Assembly: GCA_002701605.2 (NCBI GenBank)
Contig: NZWF02000005.1
Coordinates: 1-16,539, forward strand
Length of the DNA stretch: 16,539 nucleotides
From: a bacterium
GTDB taxonomy: Bacteria; Desulfobacterota_D; UBA1144
Direction of reading: 5' to 3'
A program made the translations under genes and the position numbers. Below, in pieces: positions 1-6,712 of this stretch; the first letter of the stretch is position 1; every line of letters begins with the position of its first letter. The notes beneath the pieces were generated by a model. The model saw only the letters and a program-made list of their open reading frames with translations, was not told the DNA's origin and ran no database searches.

Positions 1-1
1 T

Positions 2-505
2 GTTGCTAAGAATGATAAATCTCATGTGAATTTATCCTCACAATTTAAAAATAGATTAGTATTGAAAACTTATTTGGCTGTTGTACATGGTCAGCCCCAT
101 AAAGAAAGTGGTAGTGTGGATCTTAAAATAGGAAGAGATAAAAAGAACAGATTGAAGATATCCAATAATTCTTCATCTTTAAGGGAGGCCAAAACTGATT
201 GGAAAGTAGTTGAAAGATTTGGAAACTTTACACTTATTGAAGCACACCCAAAGACAGGTAGGACACATCAAATTAGGGTGCATTTGGAATCGATAGGTTG
301 TCCGATATTGGGTGATAAACTTTATGGGTCTCGCAAGAAGATAAGTGTTGTTGATAATTTGAAAATTAATAGGCATATGTTGCATGCCAAAAAGCTTGAG
401 TTTTTTCACCCTATAACGAAAAAAAAATTATCCTTTACAGCTAATCCTCAAGATGACTTTAATTCTCTTATAAGTAAAATCAGGAGCTTTAATGAGCAAT
501 TATAA
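2..505 (+). CDS. rluD: RluA/RluD-family 23S rRNA pseudouridine synthase, 3' part (5' end outside window)
   Basis: The product isomerises uridine to pseudouridine in large-subunit rRNA. The frame is open from base 2 through an in-frame ATG at 26, and the residues before that ATG (VAKNDKSH) match the family, so the gene is cut by the window edge and ATG 26 is not its start. Visible hallmarks are the KTYLAVVHG strand, the KTGRTHQIRVH block near bases 254-286, GDKLYG, and a C-terminal HPIT segment. The region with the catalytic Asp (HRLD motif) lies upstream of the window, so activity cannot be judged. Its end overlaps pgeF by 14 bases; an rluD-pgeF pair is a common proteobacterial arrangement and is the main reason to prefer RluD over RluA or RluC. 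Family call is secure; the exact paralogue is not. Confidence 0.85.
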   Translation, partial: VAKNDKSHVNLSSQFKNRLVLKTYLAVVHGQPHKESGSVDLKIGRDKKNRLKISNNSSSLREAKTDWKVVERFGNFTLIEAHPKTGRTHQIRVHLESIGCPILGDKLYGSRKKISVVDNLKINRHMLHAKKLEFFHPITKKKLSFTANPQDDFNSLISKIRSFNEQL

Positions 506-1133
506 ATCCAGAAAATTGTCAACAATTAAAAACATTAATTATTCTTTTGGAGATAAAAAAACAAAATCTGATGCTTTTACTTTAAATCAAGTCCACGGAA
601 GTGATGTTGTGATTGTAGATAAAGTTCCAGATAATAATATTATAATCTCGGGTGATAGCATCATTACTAATGTTAAGAACTTTAGCATTGGAGTAAAAAC
701 AGCTGACTGTTTACCTATATTGTTAACTGATAAAAACTCTAGTTTTGTTGGAGCAGTTCATGCTGGCTGGAGAGGAACATTTTACAAGATTATTTGTAAA
801 ACAATAAATAAAATAGGAGACAACTTTAATGTAAATCCAAAGGATATTATTGCAGTTATTGGTCCATCAATTGCGAATTGTTGTTTTGAGGTTGGTGAAG
901 ATTTGTATAAAAGGTTCATCAAAAATTTTCCAAACTTTAAAAGTTGTTTTTTACAGGACGAATTTAAAAAAAAGATTGATTTGAAAAGAATTAATTACCT
1001 CTTATTAGAAGAGATGGGAGTGAGAGAAGTTGAGATTTTAAATGAATGTACTAAATGTAATCCAAATTTCTATTCATACAGAAGAGATAAATCTAAATCT
1101 CAAAACCAAATTAGTAAAATTAATCTTAATTAG
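492..1133 (+). CDS. pgeF: Purine nucleoside phosphorylase / peptidoglycan editing factor PgeF (YfiH, multicopper-laccase-like fold)
   Basis: Members of this family are zinc-dependent purine nucleoside phosphorylases; in E. coli PgeF also guards peptidoglycan precursor composition. The three metal ligands are visible: His35 in NQVHG, Cys73 in KTADCLP and His90 in VHAGWRGT. GPSIANCCFEVG and a C-terminal FYSYRRD follow. At 213 residues it is shorter than the usual 240-260; the missing part is N-terminal, between the start and the first ligand motif, where relatives carry a glycine-rich GVS-type segment. The start is supported by AGGAG at 482-486, five bases before ATG, inside the end of the rluD-like gene, so the two are probably translationally coupled. 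It ends in TAG. Confidence 0.93.
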   Translation: MSNYKSRKLSTIKNINYSFGDKKTKSDAFTLNQVHGSDVVIVDKVPDNNIIISGDSIITNVKNFSIGVKTADCLPILLTDKNSSFVGAVHAGWRGTFYKIICKTINKIGDNFNVNPKDIIAVIGPSIANCCFEVGEDLYKRFIKNFPNFKSCFLQDEFKKKIDLKRINYLLLEEMGVREVEILNECTKCNPNFYSYRRDKSKSQNQISKINLN

Positions 1134-1153
1134 ATATTATTAAATAATTCAAT

Positions 1154-1160
1154 GAGGTGA
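1154..1160 (+). promoter_or_regulatory. Strong Shine-Dalgarno sequence of the 146-residue unknown gene
   Basis: GAGGTGA lies five bases before the ATG at 1166 and is among the best anti-16S matches in the window. It fixes the start and suggests efficient translation. A -10-like TATTAT at 1135-1140 could also give this gene its own transcript, but no convincing -35 accompanies it. Confidence 0.6.
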
Positions 1161-1165
1161 TTTAA

Positions 1166-1606
1166 ATGTTAAATTTAGGATGTTTAATTGATGGAGAAGA
1201 TTATAATAGATTGGTACCTTTGTCCTCTGTAGATTCAATTCCTGCAGCATCATATATTATGACAGTTACAGATGGTCCCGAAAGCGATATGTCAACAGAG
1301 TTGAACTTATATGTTATTGAATTTCAATCTGTTAGTATCGTTGTTGGGTTTACTCTTCCTGAAAGTGTGAAAATTGAAAAAGAGATTGAATTTTTATTTA
1401 CAACTCAACCTACTGCAGATAGACCAATGCCCTCAGATATAAAATTTGTACTAGAGTTTTCAGATGAAAAGAGATCCTCTGCACATGCTGGTAATGAGCT
1501 TGAAAAATTAGAATATATTGGAACTTTTTTAGAGAAAAAATATGAAAAAACTAAAGCCACTTTTTATCTACTTGATTATAAAGGTATAGGAAGTCAAGAA
1601 AAGTAA
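1166..1606 (+). CDS. Conserved-looking hypothetical protein, 146 residues, function unknown
   Basis: I do not recognise this protein. It is acidic, predicted soluble, has no signal peptide or membrane helix, and alternates short hydrophobic stretches (LYVIEF, VSIVVGF, IEFLFTTQ, IKFVLEFS) with charged turns, which suggests a beta-rich fold. A charged, probably helical segment (residues about 115-135) precedes the C-terminus. It sits 32 bases after pgeF and 3 bases before argG, so it is likely co-transcribed with argG. The good Shine-Dalgarno, ordinary codon use and tight packing support a real gene. An orphan lineage-specific protein or a diverged member of a known small-domain family are both possible. 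Nothing visible ties it to arginine synthesis. Confidence 0.75.
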   Translation: MLNLGCLIDGEDYNRLVPLSSVDSIPAASYIMTVTDGPESDMSTELNLYVIEFQSVSIVVGFTLPESVKIEKEIEFLFTTQPTADRPMPSDIKFVLEFSDEKRSSAHAGNELEKLEYIGTFLEKKYEKTKATFYLLDYKGIGSQEK

Positions 1607-1609
1607 ATT

Positions 1610-2803
1610 ATGAAGAAAAAGAAAATTGTTCTTGCTTATTCTGGAGGCCTTGATACATCAGTAATACTTCATTGGTTAAAAGCAGAATATAATGCAGATG
1701 TGATTGCTTATATAGCTGATTTAGGTCAAGGTGAAGATTTAAAGCTTGCTGCAAAAAGAGCCAAACAAGTAGGTGCCTCTAAAGTTTATGTAGAAGATTT
1801 AAAAAAAGAGTTCATCAATGACTTTATTTATCCAATGATACAATCATCCGCAATTTATGAAGGAACATATCTATTGGGTACATCGATAGCTAGACCCTTG
1901 ATAGCTAAGAGACAAATTGAAATAGCGAATAAAGAAAAAGCTTTCGCTGTATCACATGGTTCAACTGGAAAAGGTAATGATCAAGTAAGATTTGAATTAG
2001 CCTTTCATGCATTGAATCCTAAGATTGAAATTATTTCTCCTTGGAGGGTTTGGAATTATAAATCCAGAGAGGATTGTATTGAATATGCAAAGAAAAATAA
2101 GATTCCAATTACTGTTACAAAGCAAAAGCCTTATAGCTGTGATAGGAATATTTTTCATGTAAGTTACGAAGGAGGAATTTTAGAGGATCCTTGGGCGGAG
2201 CCACCTGATAGCATGTTTGAGACAGTTAGACCATTGAGTAAATCTTTGAATAAGCCTTCTAAAATTACTTTATCTTTTAAGAACGGAATACCTATAAGAT
2301 TAAATGGAAAAAGAATAGATGGAGTGAACTTATTTAGACAACTCAATAAATTAGCTGGCAAACATGGGATTGGAGTTGTCGACATTGTTGAAAATAGATT
2401 CGTTGGGATGAAGTCTAGAGGAGTTTATGAAACTCCAGGTGGAACAGTTTTAAATATAGCTCATAGAGCAGTGGAGTCTTTAACAATGGATAGAGAAGTT
2501 ATGCATATTCGCGATTCATTAGTTCCAAAGATTTCCCAATTAATTTATAATGGATTTTGGTTTTCTCCTGAGATGAGAGTCTTATTGTCCTTCGTAAAAG
2601 AATCACAAAAAAATGTTACAGGTGACGTTAGATTGATGTTATATAAGGGGAATGTGAGAGTTTTAGGAAGAAAATCAAATTATTCCCTCTATAATTCCGA
2701 TTTGGCTACTTTCGAAGAAGATGATTTATATGACCAGTCCGATGCAACTGGATTCATTAAACTTAATTCATTGAGGTTGATTCTTAATAAATTAAAAAAA
2801 TAA
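1610..2803 (+). CDS. argG: Argininosuccinate synthase
   Basis: Cytosolic ATP-dependent ligation of citrulline and aspartate to argininosuccinate, the penultimate step of arginine synthesis. The PP-loop AYSGGLDTS is at residues 9-17; GTSIARPLIAKRQ (90-102) and HGSTGKGNDQVRFE (116-129) are the family's substrate and nucleotide signatures; SYEGGILEDP and the ETPGGT loop follow. The 397-residue length fits the common ~400-residue bacterial type rather than the longer E. coli form. ATG follows the upstream stop by three bases with no clear Shine-Dalgarno, so it is probably read by ribosomes arriving from the upstream gene. Its stop abuts the queA start directly. No other arg gene is nearby, so this is not an arginine operon. 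Confidence 0.98.
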   Translation: MKKKKIVLAYSGGLDTSVILHWLKAEYNADVIAYIADLGQGEDLKLAAKRAKQVGASKVYVEDLKKEFINDFIYPMIQSSAIYEGTYLLGTSIARPLIAKRQIEIANKEKAFAVSHGSTGKGNDQVRFELAFHALNPKIEIISPWRVWNYKSREDCIEYAKKNKIPITVTKQKPYSCDRNIFHVSYEGGILEDPWAEPPDSMFETVRPLSKSLNKPSKITLSFKNGIPIRLNGKRIDGVNLFRQLNKLAGKHGIGVVDIVENRFVGMKSRGVYETPGGTVLNIAHRAVESLTMDREVMHIRDSLVPKISQLIYNGFWFSPEMRVLLSFVKESQKNVTGDVRLMLYKGNVRVLGRKSNYSLYNSDLATFEEDDLYDQSDATGFIKLNSLRLILNKLKK

Positions 2804-3793
2804 ATGCAAATTGATAGATATGACTTCGAATTACCTGATGAATTAATTGCATCTAGACCAGTTCAACCTCGAGATACTTCAAAACTTTTGATTGTTAATC
2901 GAAAAGATCAATCTATAAGTATTCATAATTTTGTAGAAATAATTGATCATTTTAATTCAAATGATTTAATAATTTTTAATAATACTAAAGTAAATCCATA
3001 TTTATTAAATGGATTAGATTCAGATGGAAAATTACGTGAGTTTTTGCTTATTCAAGAATTCAAAGACAATAAGTGGAGCATATTAACCAAGAAGCCTAAG
3101 GCCTCTAGAATAATATTTAATGATGATATTTCTGCATCTATGTTTAAAGATGATGGAGATTGGTTTCTTCAATTTGATAAAAACCCATCTGATTATTTTA
3201 AAACTGATGGATTTATGCCTATACCCCCATATTTAAATAGAAAATCAGATAGCCGAGATAAAATTGATTATCAAACGATTTATGCAGAAGTAGAGGGATC
3301 AATAGCTGCACCCACTGCGGGACTACATTTTTCAAAAGAGATCTTTAATAAATTAAGTGCAAATATTGATTTCATTACTCTTCATGTAGGAATGGGAACT
3401 TTTTTGCCCATAAAAGTTCAAGATGTTAATAGGCATCAAATGCACAGCGAAAAATTTTTTATGAAACAAAAACTTATTAATAAGATAGATATAACAAAAA
3501 AAAATAATGGAAAAATAATATCTATAGGTACAACTTCTCTAAGGGCCTTAGAATCATCATATAATATGCCAGGAGGCTGTGATAAATGGTCATCTACATC
3601 GTTGTTCATAAAAGAAGGTTTTGAGTTTAAAGTGGTAGATAGTTTGCTAACTAACTTTCATTTACCAAAGTCAACATTGCTTATCTTGGTTTCAGCATTT
3701 GCTGGGTATGATTTGATCATGAGAGCTTATAAAATAGCGATTGAAAATAAATTTAGATTTTATAGCTACGGTGATGCAATGTTAATTTTATAA
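2804..3793 (+). CDS. queA: S-adenosylmethionine:tRNA ribosyltransferase-isomerase
   Basis: Transfers and isomerises the ribosyl part of SAM onto preQ1 in the tRNA wobble position, making epoxyqueuosine. Characteristic blocks appear in order: YDFELPDELIASRP at the N-terminus, LIIFNNTKV (55-63), AAPTAGLHF (168-176), LHVGMGTFLP (193-202), GTTSLRALES, LLTNFHLPKSTLLILVSAF, and the terminal YSYGDAMLIL. At 329 residues it is slightly shorter than the usual ~345. The ATG begins on the base after the argG stop with no Shine-Dalgarno, implying coupling. No tgt, queG or other queuosine gene lies in the window. Confidence 0.97.
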   Translation: MQIDRYDFELPDELIASRPVQPRDTSKLLIVNRKDQSISIHNFVEIIDHFNSNDLIIFNNTKVNPYLLNGLDSDGKLREFLLIQEFKDNKWSILTKKPKASRIIFNDDISASMFKDDGDWFLQFDKNPSDYFKTDGFMPIPPYLNRKSDSRDKIDYQTIYAEVEGSIAAPTAGLHFSKEIFNKLSANIDFITLHVGMGTFLPIKVQDVNRHQMHSEKFFMKQKLINKIDITKKNNGKIISIGTTSLRALESSYNMPGGCDKWSSTSLFIKEGFEFKVVDSLLTNFHLPKSTLLILVSAFAGYDLIMRAYKIAIENKFRFYSYGDAMLIL

Positions 3794-3820
3794 CTATTAA
3801 ATTTTACAATATATTTTTTT

Positions 3821-3826
3821 TATAAT
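3821..3826 (+). promoter_or_regulatory. Candidate -10 element for aroC
   Basis: A perfect TATAAT sits in the 44-base gap between queA and aroC, 11 bases before the aroC ATG, so transcription would begin about 4-5 bases before the start codon. No good -35 lies at 16-18 bases; TTTACA at 3803-3808 is too close (12 bases). The AT-rich setting makes chance matches possible. Confidence 0.4.
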
Positions 3827-3837
3827 AGAATCTAACG

Positions 3838-4923
3838 ATGCCAGGAAATTCGTTTGGAAATATTTTTCGTATTACAACATGGGGCGAATCTCATGGAGAA
3901 GCTTTAGGTGTTGTAATCGATGGTTGCCCTGCAGGTGTTAAAATATCAATAGAAGATATTCAGATTGAACTTGATAGAAGAAGACCAGGACAAAATAAAT
4001 TCACAACTCAAAGAAAGGAACCAGATAAAGTTCAAATACTTTCAGGAATTTTCGATGGTAAAACTACTGGCACTCCTATTTCAATGTTAGTTAAAAATTC
4101 TGATGCAATTTCAAAGTCATACGAGAATTTCAAAGACATATACAGGCCTGGACATGCTGATTATAGTTATGATGCAAAGTATGGAATAAGGGATTATAGA
4201 GGTGGTGGAAGATCATCAAATAGAGAAACAATTGGAAGAGTTGCTGCAGGAGCTATTGCAAAAAAGATTTTAAAATCGATGAAGATCAAGACTGTTGGAT
4301 TCGTTTCACAGATTGGAAATATTTTTTGTGAAAATATTAATTTAAACTATATCGAGAAAAATCCTCTTCGAATAGCTGATAAGTCCAAATTAGCTGAGAT
4401 GGAAGCACTAATTGATAAAGTTAGAAGGGAAGGCGACTCGATAGGTGGAGCAATTGAAGTTAGGTCGATAGGGGTTCCACCGGGCTTAGGTTCTCCTGTC
4501 TTTGAAAAGCTTGATGCCAGACTAGCAGCAGCTATCATGAGCATAGGTGGTGTAAGAGGATTTGAAATTGGACTAGGTTTTTCTGTTGCTAGCATGAAAG
4601 GCTCTGAAGTTAATGATGTGATGCAAGAGAAGATAAAAAATAAAGTGAAATTTAGATCGAACAATGCTGGAGGAATTTTAGGTGGAATTAGTAATGGTAA
4701 CGACATTATCTTAAGGTTTGCACTGAAACCAACATCTTCAATTTCTCAAGAACAACAATCCATAGATAAGAATGGAAAGAAAAAATCTTTGAGGGTCAAA
4801 GGTCGACACGACCCATGTTTGTGTCCAAGAGCAGTTCCCATTGCTGAAGCAATGATGAATCTAGTTTTATTGGATTGCATCTTAGAAAATAAATTATCTA
4901 ATATAAAAAAAATAACTACTTAA
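3838..4923 (+). CDS. aroC: Chorismate synthase
   Basis: Last shikimate-pathway step: converts EPSP to chorismate using reduced FMN, in the cytosol. The N-terminal GNIFRITTWGESHG carries His19 of the active site; RRRPGQ, RPGHADYSYDAKYG, RDYRGGGRSSNRET and the C-terminal GRHDPCLCPRAVPIAEAM are all family signatures. At 361 residues it is full length. There is no Shine-Dalgarno, and the -10-like element at 3821-3826 suggests a very short leader. The last eight bases overlap the convergent flavodoxin gene. Chorismate synthase needs reduced flavin, but the flavodoxin neighbour is on the other strand and no functional link should be assumed. Confidence 0.98.
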   Translation: MPGNSFGNIFRITTWGESHGEALGVVIDGCPAGVKISIEDIQIELDRRRPGQNKFTTQRKEPDKVQILSGIFDGKTTGTPISMLVKNSDAISKSYENFKDIYRPGHADYSYDAKYGIRDYRGGGRSSNRETIGRVAAGAIAKKILKSMKIKTVGFVSQIGNIFCENINLNYIEKNPLRIADKSKLAEMEALIDKVRREGDSIGGAIEVRSIGVPPGLGSPVFEKLDARLAAAIMSIGGVRGFEIGLGFSVASMKGSEVNDVMQEKIKNKVKFRSNNAGGILGGISNGNDIILRFALKPTSSISQEQQSIDKNGKKKSLRVKGRHDPCLCPRAVPIAEAMMNLVLLDCILENKLSNIKKITT

Positions 4924-5419
4924 ATTCTATATAAATTTTTTTGCACCATTCGGTGACTCTATCTTCTGTTAATTCAGGTTCATTGTCATTATCAATTCCT
5001 AATCCTACAAAATGACCATTTTTTTCAGCTTTTGAAAAGTCATGAGTGTATCCCTCGCTAGGCCAATGACCAATAGTCATGCCCCCTAGTGAAGATATTT
5101 TTTCCTCCAGAATTCCAATAGCATCAAGAAAAGAACTGCTATAAATATTTTGATCTCCACAACCAAAGTAAGCAACTTTTTTACCAGTAAAGTCAACTTT
5201 ATTCAAATCACCAAATTTACTTCTCCAATCTTCTTGGAGCAAACCAATATCCCATGTTGGACAACCAATAATTAAACGATCAAATTCTGACATTCTTTCC
5301 AAATTATTGTCATAAATATCATGAATCTCGATATCGCAATCAATTAAGTTATCTTGAATGAGGCTTGCTACTTCTTGTGTTGCAGCACTTGTTGTTCCAT
5401 AAAACAATCCAATTTTCAT
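4916..5419 (-). CDS. fldA: Long-chain flavodoxin
   Basis: A small FMN protein carrying low-potential electrons, often replacing ferredoxin when iron is scarce. The fold is clear: N-terminal KIGLFYGTTSAAT (FMN phosphate loop, residues 8-14), CPTWDIGLLQEDW with the Trp that stacks on flavin, and YFGCGDQNIYSSSF with the second stacking aromatic, followed by the long-chain insertion, HWPSEGY, FVGLGID and TEDRVTEW. Its 167 residues match long-chain FldA (~170). The phosphate loop is unusual, TTSAAT where TxTGNT is typical. GGAG at plus-strand 5428-5431 read on the minus strand is a Shine-Dalgarno before ATG. An inverted repeat covers the promoter region. The gene converges with aroC and overlaps it by eight bases. 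Confidence 0.95.
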   Translation of the reverse strand: MKIGLFYGTTSAATQEVASLIQDNLIDCDIEIHDIYDNNLERMSEFDRLIIGCPTWDIGLLQEDWRSKFGDLNKVDFTGKKVAYFGCGDQNIYSSSFLDAIGILEEKISSLGGMTIGHWPSEGYTHDFSKAEKNGHFVGLGIDNDNEPELTEDRVTEWCKKIYIEFK

Positions 5420-5437
5420 ATTTTTTCTCCATTAAGG

Positions 5438-5466
5438 ATATTATAGACCTTTTATGTCTATAATAT
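5438..5466 (-). promoter_or_regulatory. Operator-like inverted repeat over the fldA -10 element
   Basis: The arm ATATTATAGAC (5438-5448) is repeated exactly as its reverse complement GTCTATAATAT (5456-5466) around a 7-base centre. Read on the minus strand, TATAAT at 5445-5440 lies in the fldA-proximal arm, about 20 bases before the fldA start, so a dimeric regulator bound here would sit on the promoter. The other arm carries TATAAT on the plus strand, so the site is symmetric. It lacks GC content and a T tail, which argues against a terminator for the upstream aminotransferase gene. The regulator is unknown. Confidence 0.6.
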
Positions 5467-5473
5467 ATATGAA

Positions 5474-5487
5474 GATAAAATATTATC
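5474..5487. promoter_or_regulatory. Weak Fur-box-like palindrome upstream of fldA
   Basis: GATAA-AATA-TTATC is a perfect 5-bp inverted repeat; its right half plus flank (ATTATCA) matches one half of the Fur 7-1-7 consensus, while the left half is imperfect and spaced differently. It lies roughly in the -35 to -55 region of the proposed fldA promoter. In such AT-rich DNA this could be chance. Confidence 0.25.
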
Positions 5488-5510
5488 AATTCAAATGTAT
5501 AAATTTATCT

Positions 5511-6650
5511 TTAAAGTTGATTTAATATTGTATTGGCAGTTGATACACCAATGCCTTTTGTGAAATTATATTGTAAATCTGATAATATGCTTTCTACACC
5601 AGCTATAACTGCGATTATATCTGCTTTGTCGACATATCCCATATGAGTAACTCTGAAGATTTTACCTTTTGCTTGATCTTGCCCACCTGCAACAATAATT
5701 CCATATTGATTTTTGAGTCCTTTTACAATTTTTCCAGCATCAATTTCCTCTGGAACTTTAATTACTGAAAGTGCAGTACTTGTACATCCTTTTGCAAAAT
5801 TAGTTAGCCCAATAGCTTCAAAACCTGTGGTGGTTGCTTCTGACATTATGCTATGTCTTTTATATAAAGCATCAAGACCAATTTCATCAAAATGTTTTAG
5901 AACTGCATTGAGGCCAATAACTAATGTTACAGCTGGTGTCCATGGTGAGGTTCTTTTTAAACTATTTTTATGTGCTTGTTTTAAGTCTAGATAAAACTTT
6001 GGTAAATCTGATTTCTCTGCGAAAGCCCAAGCTTTTTGGCTTAAAACAATAAAAGATAAACCAGGGGGCATCATGAAAGCTTTCTGGGATCCACCTATTA
6101 GTATATCTATTCCCCATTTATCGAATTCAACAGGGAAGGCTCCCACAGCTGTTATTCCATCTACTATTAATAAAACATCATCTCTATTTCTAGTAATTTT
6201 TGCGATGCTTTCAATTGGATGTTCAACACCAGTTGAGGTTTCACTAGCTTGAACTAATACAGCTTTAATATCAGGATTATTATCTAAAGTATTTTTAATC
6301 TCATCAGAACTTACTGCTTTACCCCATTCGACTTTTAATTCTTCAGTTTCGACTCCATAAGCTGAACATATTTTAAGCCATCTCTCTCCAAATTTACCAC
6401 CATTTACAACTAATGCTTTATCACCTTTACTCAAAGTATTGCATATTGATGCATCCATAGCACCCGTTCCAGAGGATGCTAGAATTAGCACTTCTTCTTT
6501 AGTCATAAAAACTTTTTTTAAACCCTCAGTTGCATTATGAAAAATCTCTTCAAATTCTTCTGTCCTATGATGAATTATGGGCTTCGCCATTTCCAACATT
6601 ACAAATTCAGGTACTGGTACTGGACCAGGTGTTAATACATAATTTTTCAA
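5511..6650 (-). CDS. Class V pyridoxal-phosphate aminotransferase, serine/alanine-glyoxylate type
   Basis: A cytosolic PLP transaminase of the alanine/serine-glyoxylate and (S)-ureidoglycine-glyoxylate group; the sequence does not settle the substrate. It starts with the family signature KNYVLTPGPVPVP, has SSGTGAMDAS (PLP phosphate region), IVDGITAVGAFP with the PLP-ring Asp, and GGSQKAFMMPPG, where Lys190 forms the Schiff base; RVTHMGYV near the end holds the substrate Arg. I chose TTG at 6650 (379 residues) because GGAG at 6660-6657 lies six bases before it and the protein then begins like its relatives. An upstream in-frame TTG at 6662 would add four residues and overlap that Shine-Dalgarno. 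No ATG fits. Glycine/serine or photorespiration-like glyoxylate metabolism is a plausible role. Confidence 0.92.
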   Translation of the reverse strand: MKNYVLTPGPVPVPEFVMLEMAKPIIHHRTEEFEEIFHNATEGLKKVFMTKEEVLILASSGTGAMDASICNTLSKGDKALVVNGGKFGERWLKICSAYGVETEELKVEWGKAVSSDEIKNTLDNNPDIKAVLVQASETSTGVEHPIESIAKITRNRDDVLLIVDGITAVGAFPVEFDKWGIDILIGGSQKAFMMPPGLSFIVLSQKAWAFAEKSDLPKFYLDLKQAHKNSLKRTSPWTPAVTLVIGLNAVLKHFDEIGLDALYKRHSIMSEATTTGFEAIGLTNFAKGCTSTALSVIKVPEEIDAGKIVKGLKNQYGIIVAGGQDQAKGKIFRVTHMGYVDKADIIAVIAGVESILSDLQYNFTKGIGVSTANTILNQL

Positions 6651-6684
6651 GGTGTTCTCCAAAATCGAAATAAATGTTAAATTA

Positions 6685-6693
6685 AATATACCA
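6685..6693 (-). promoter_or_regulatory. Extended -10 promoter candidate for the aminotransferase gene
   Basis: On the minus strand TGGTATATT combines a TGn extension with a near-consensus -10. Transcription would start near 6678, leaving about 28 bases of leader containing the GGAG used for TTG 6650. It lies in the short divergent gap shared with prfB. Confidence 0.4.
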
Positions 6694-6712
6694 TTATTTG
6701 TAGAGTAGAAAA

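Noticed and set aside
4347..4706. Open frame antisense to aroC, and similar antisense frames inside rluD, argG, the aminotransferase, prfB, fmt, the protease, the PpiD-like gene and smc
   Set aside because: They lie wholly inside well-supported genes, have low-complexity Ser/Leu/Ile/Phe-rich translations and no ribosome site; they are reading-frame shadows.
4838..5419. Functional link between chorismate synthase and the adjacent flavodoxin through reduced flavin
   Set aside because: They are on opposite strands and merely converge; adjacency alone does not support a shared role.
5438..5466. Inverted repeat as an intrinsic terminator of the aminotransferase gene
   Set aside because: The stem is almost all A/T, no T run follows on the minus strand, and it overlaps a -10 element.
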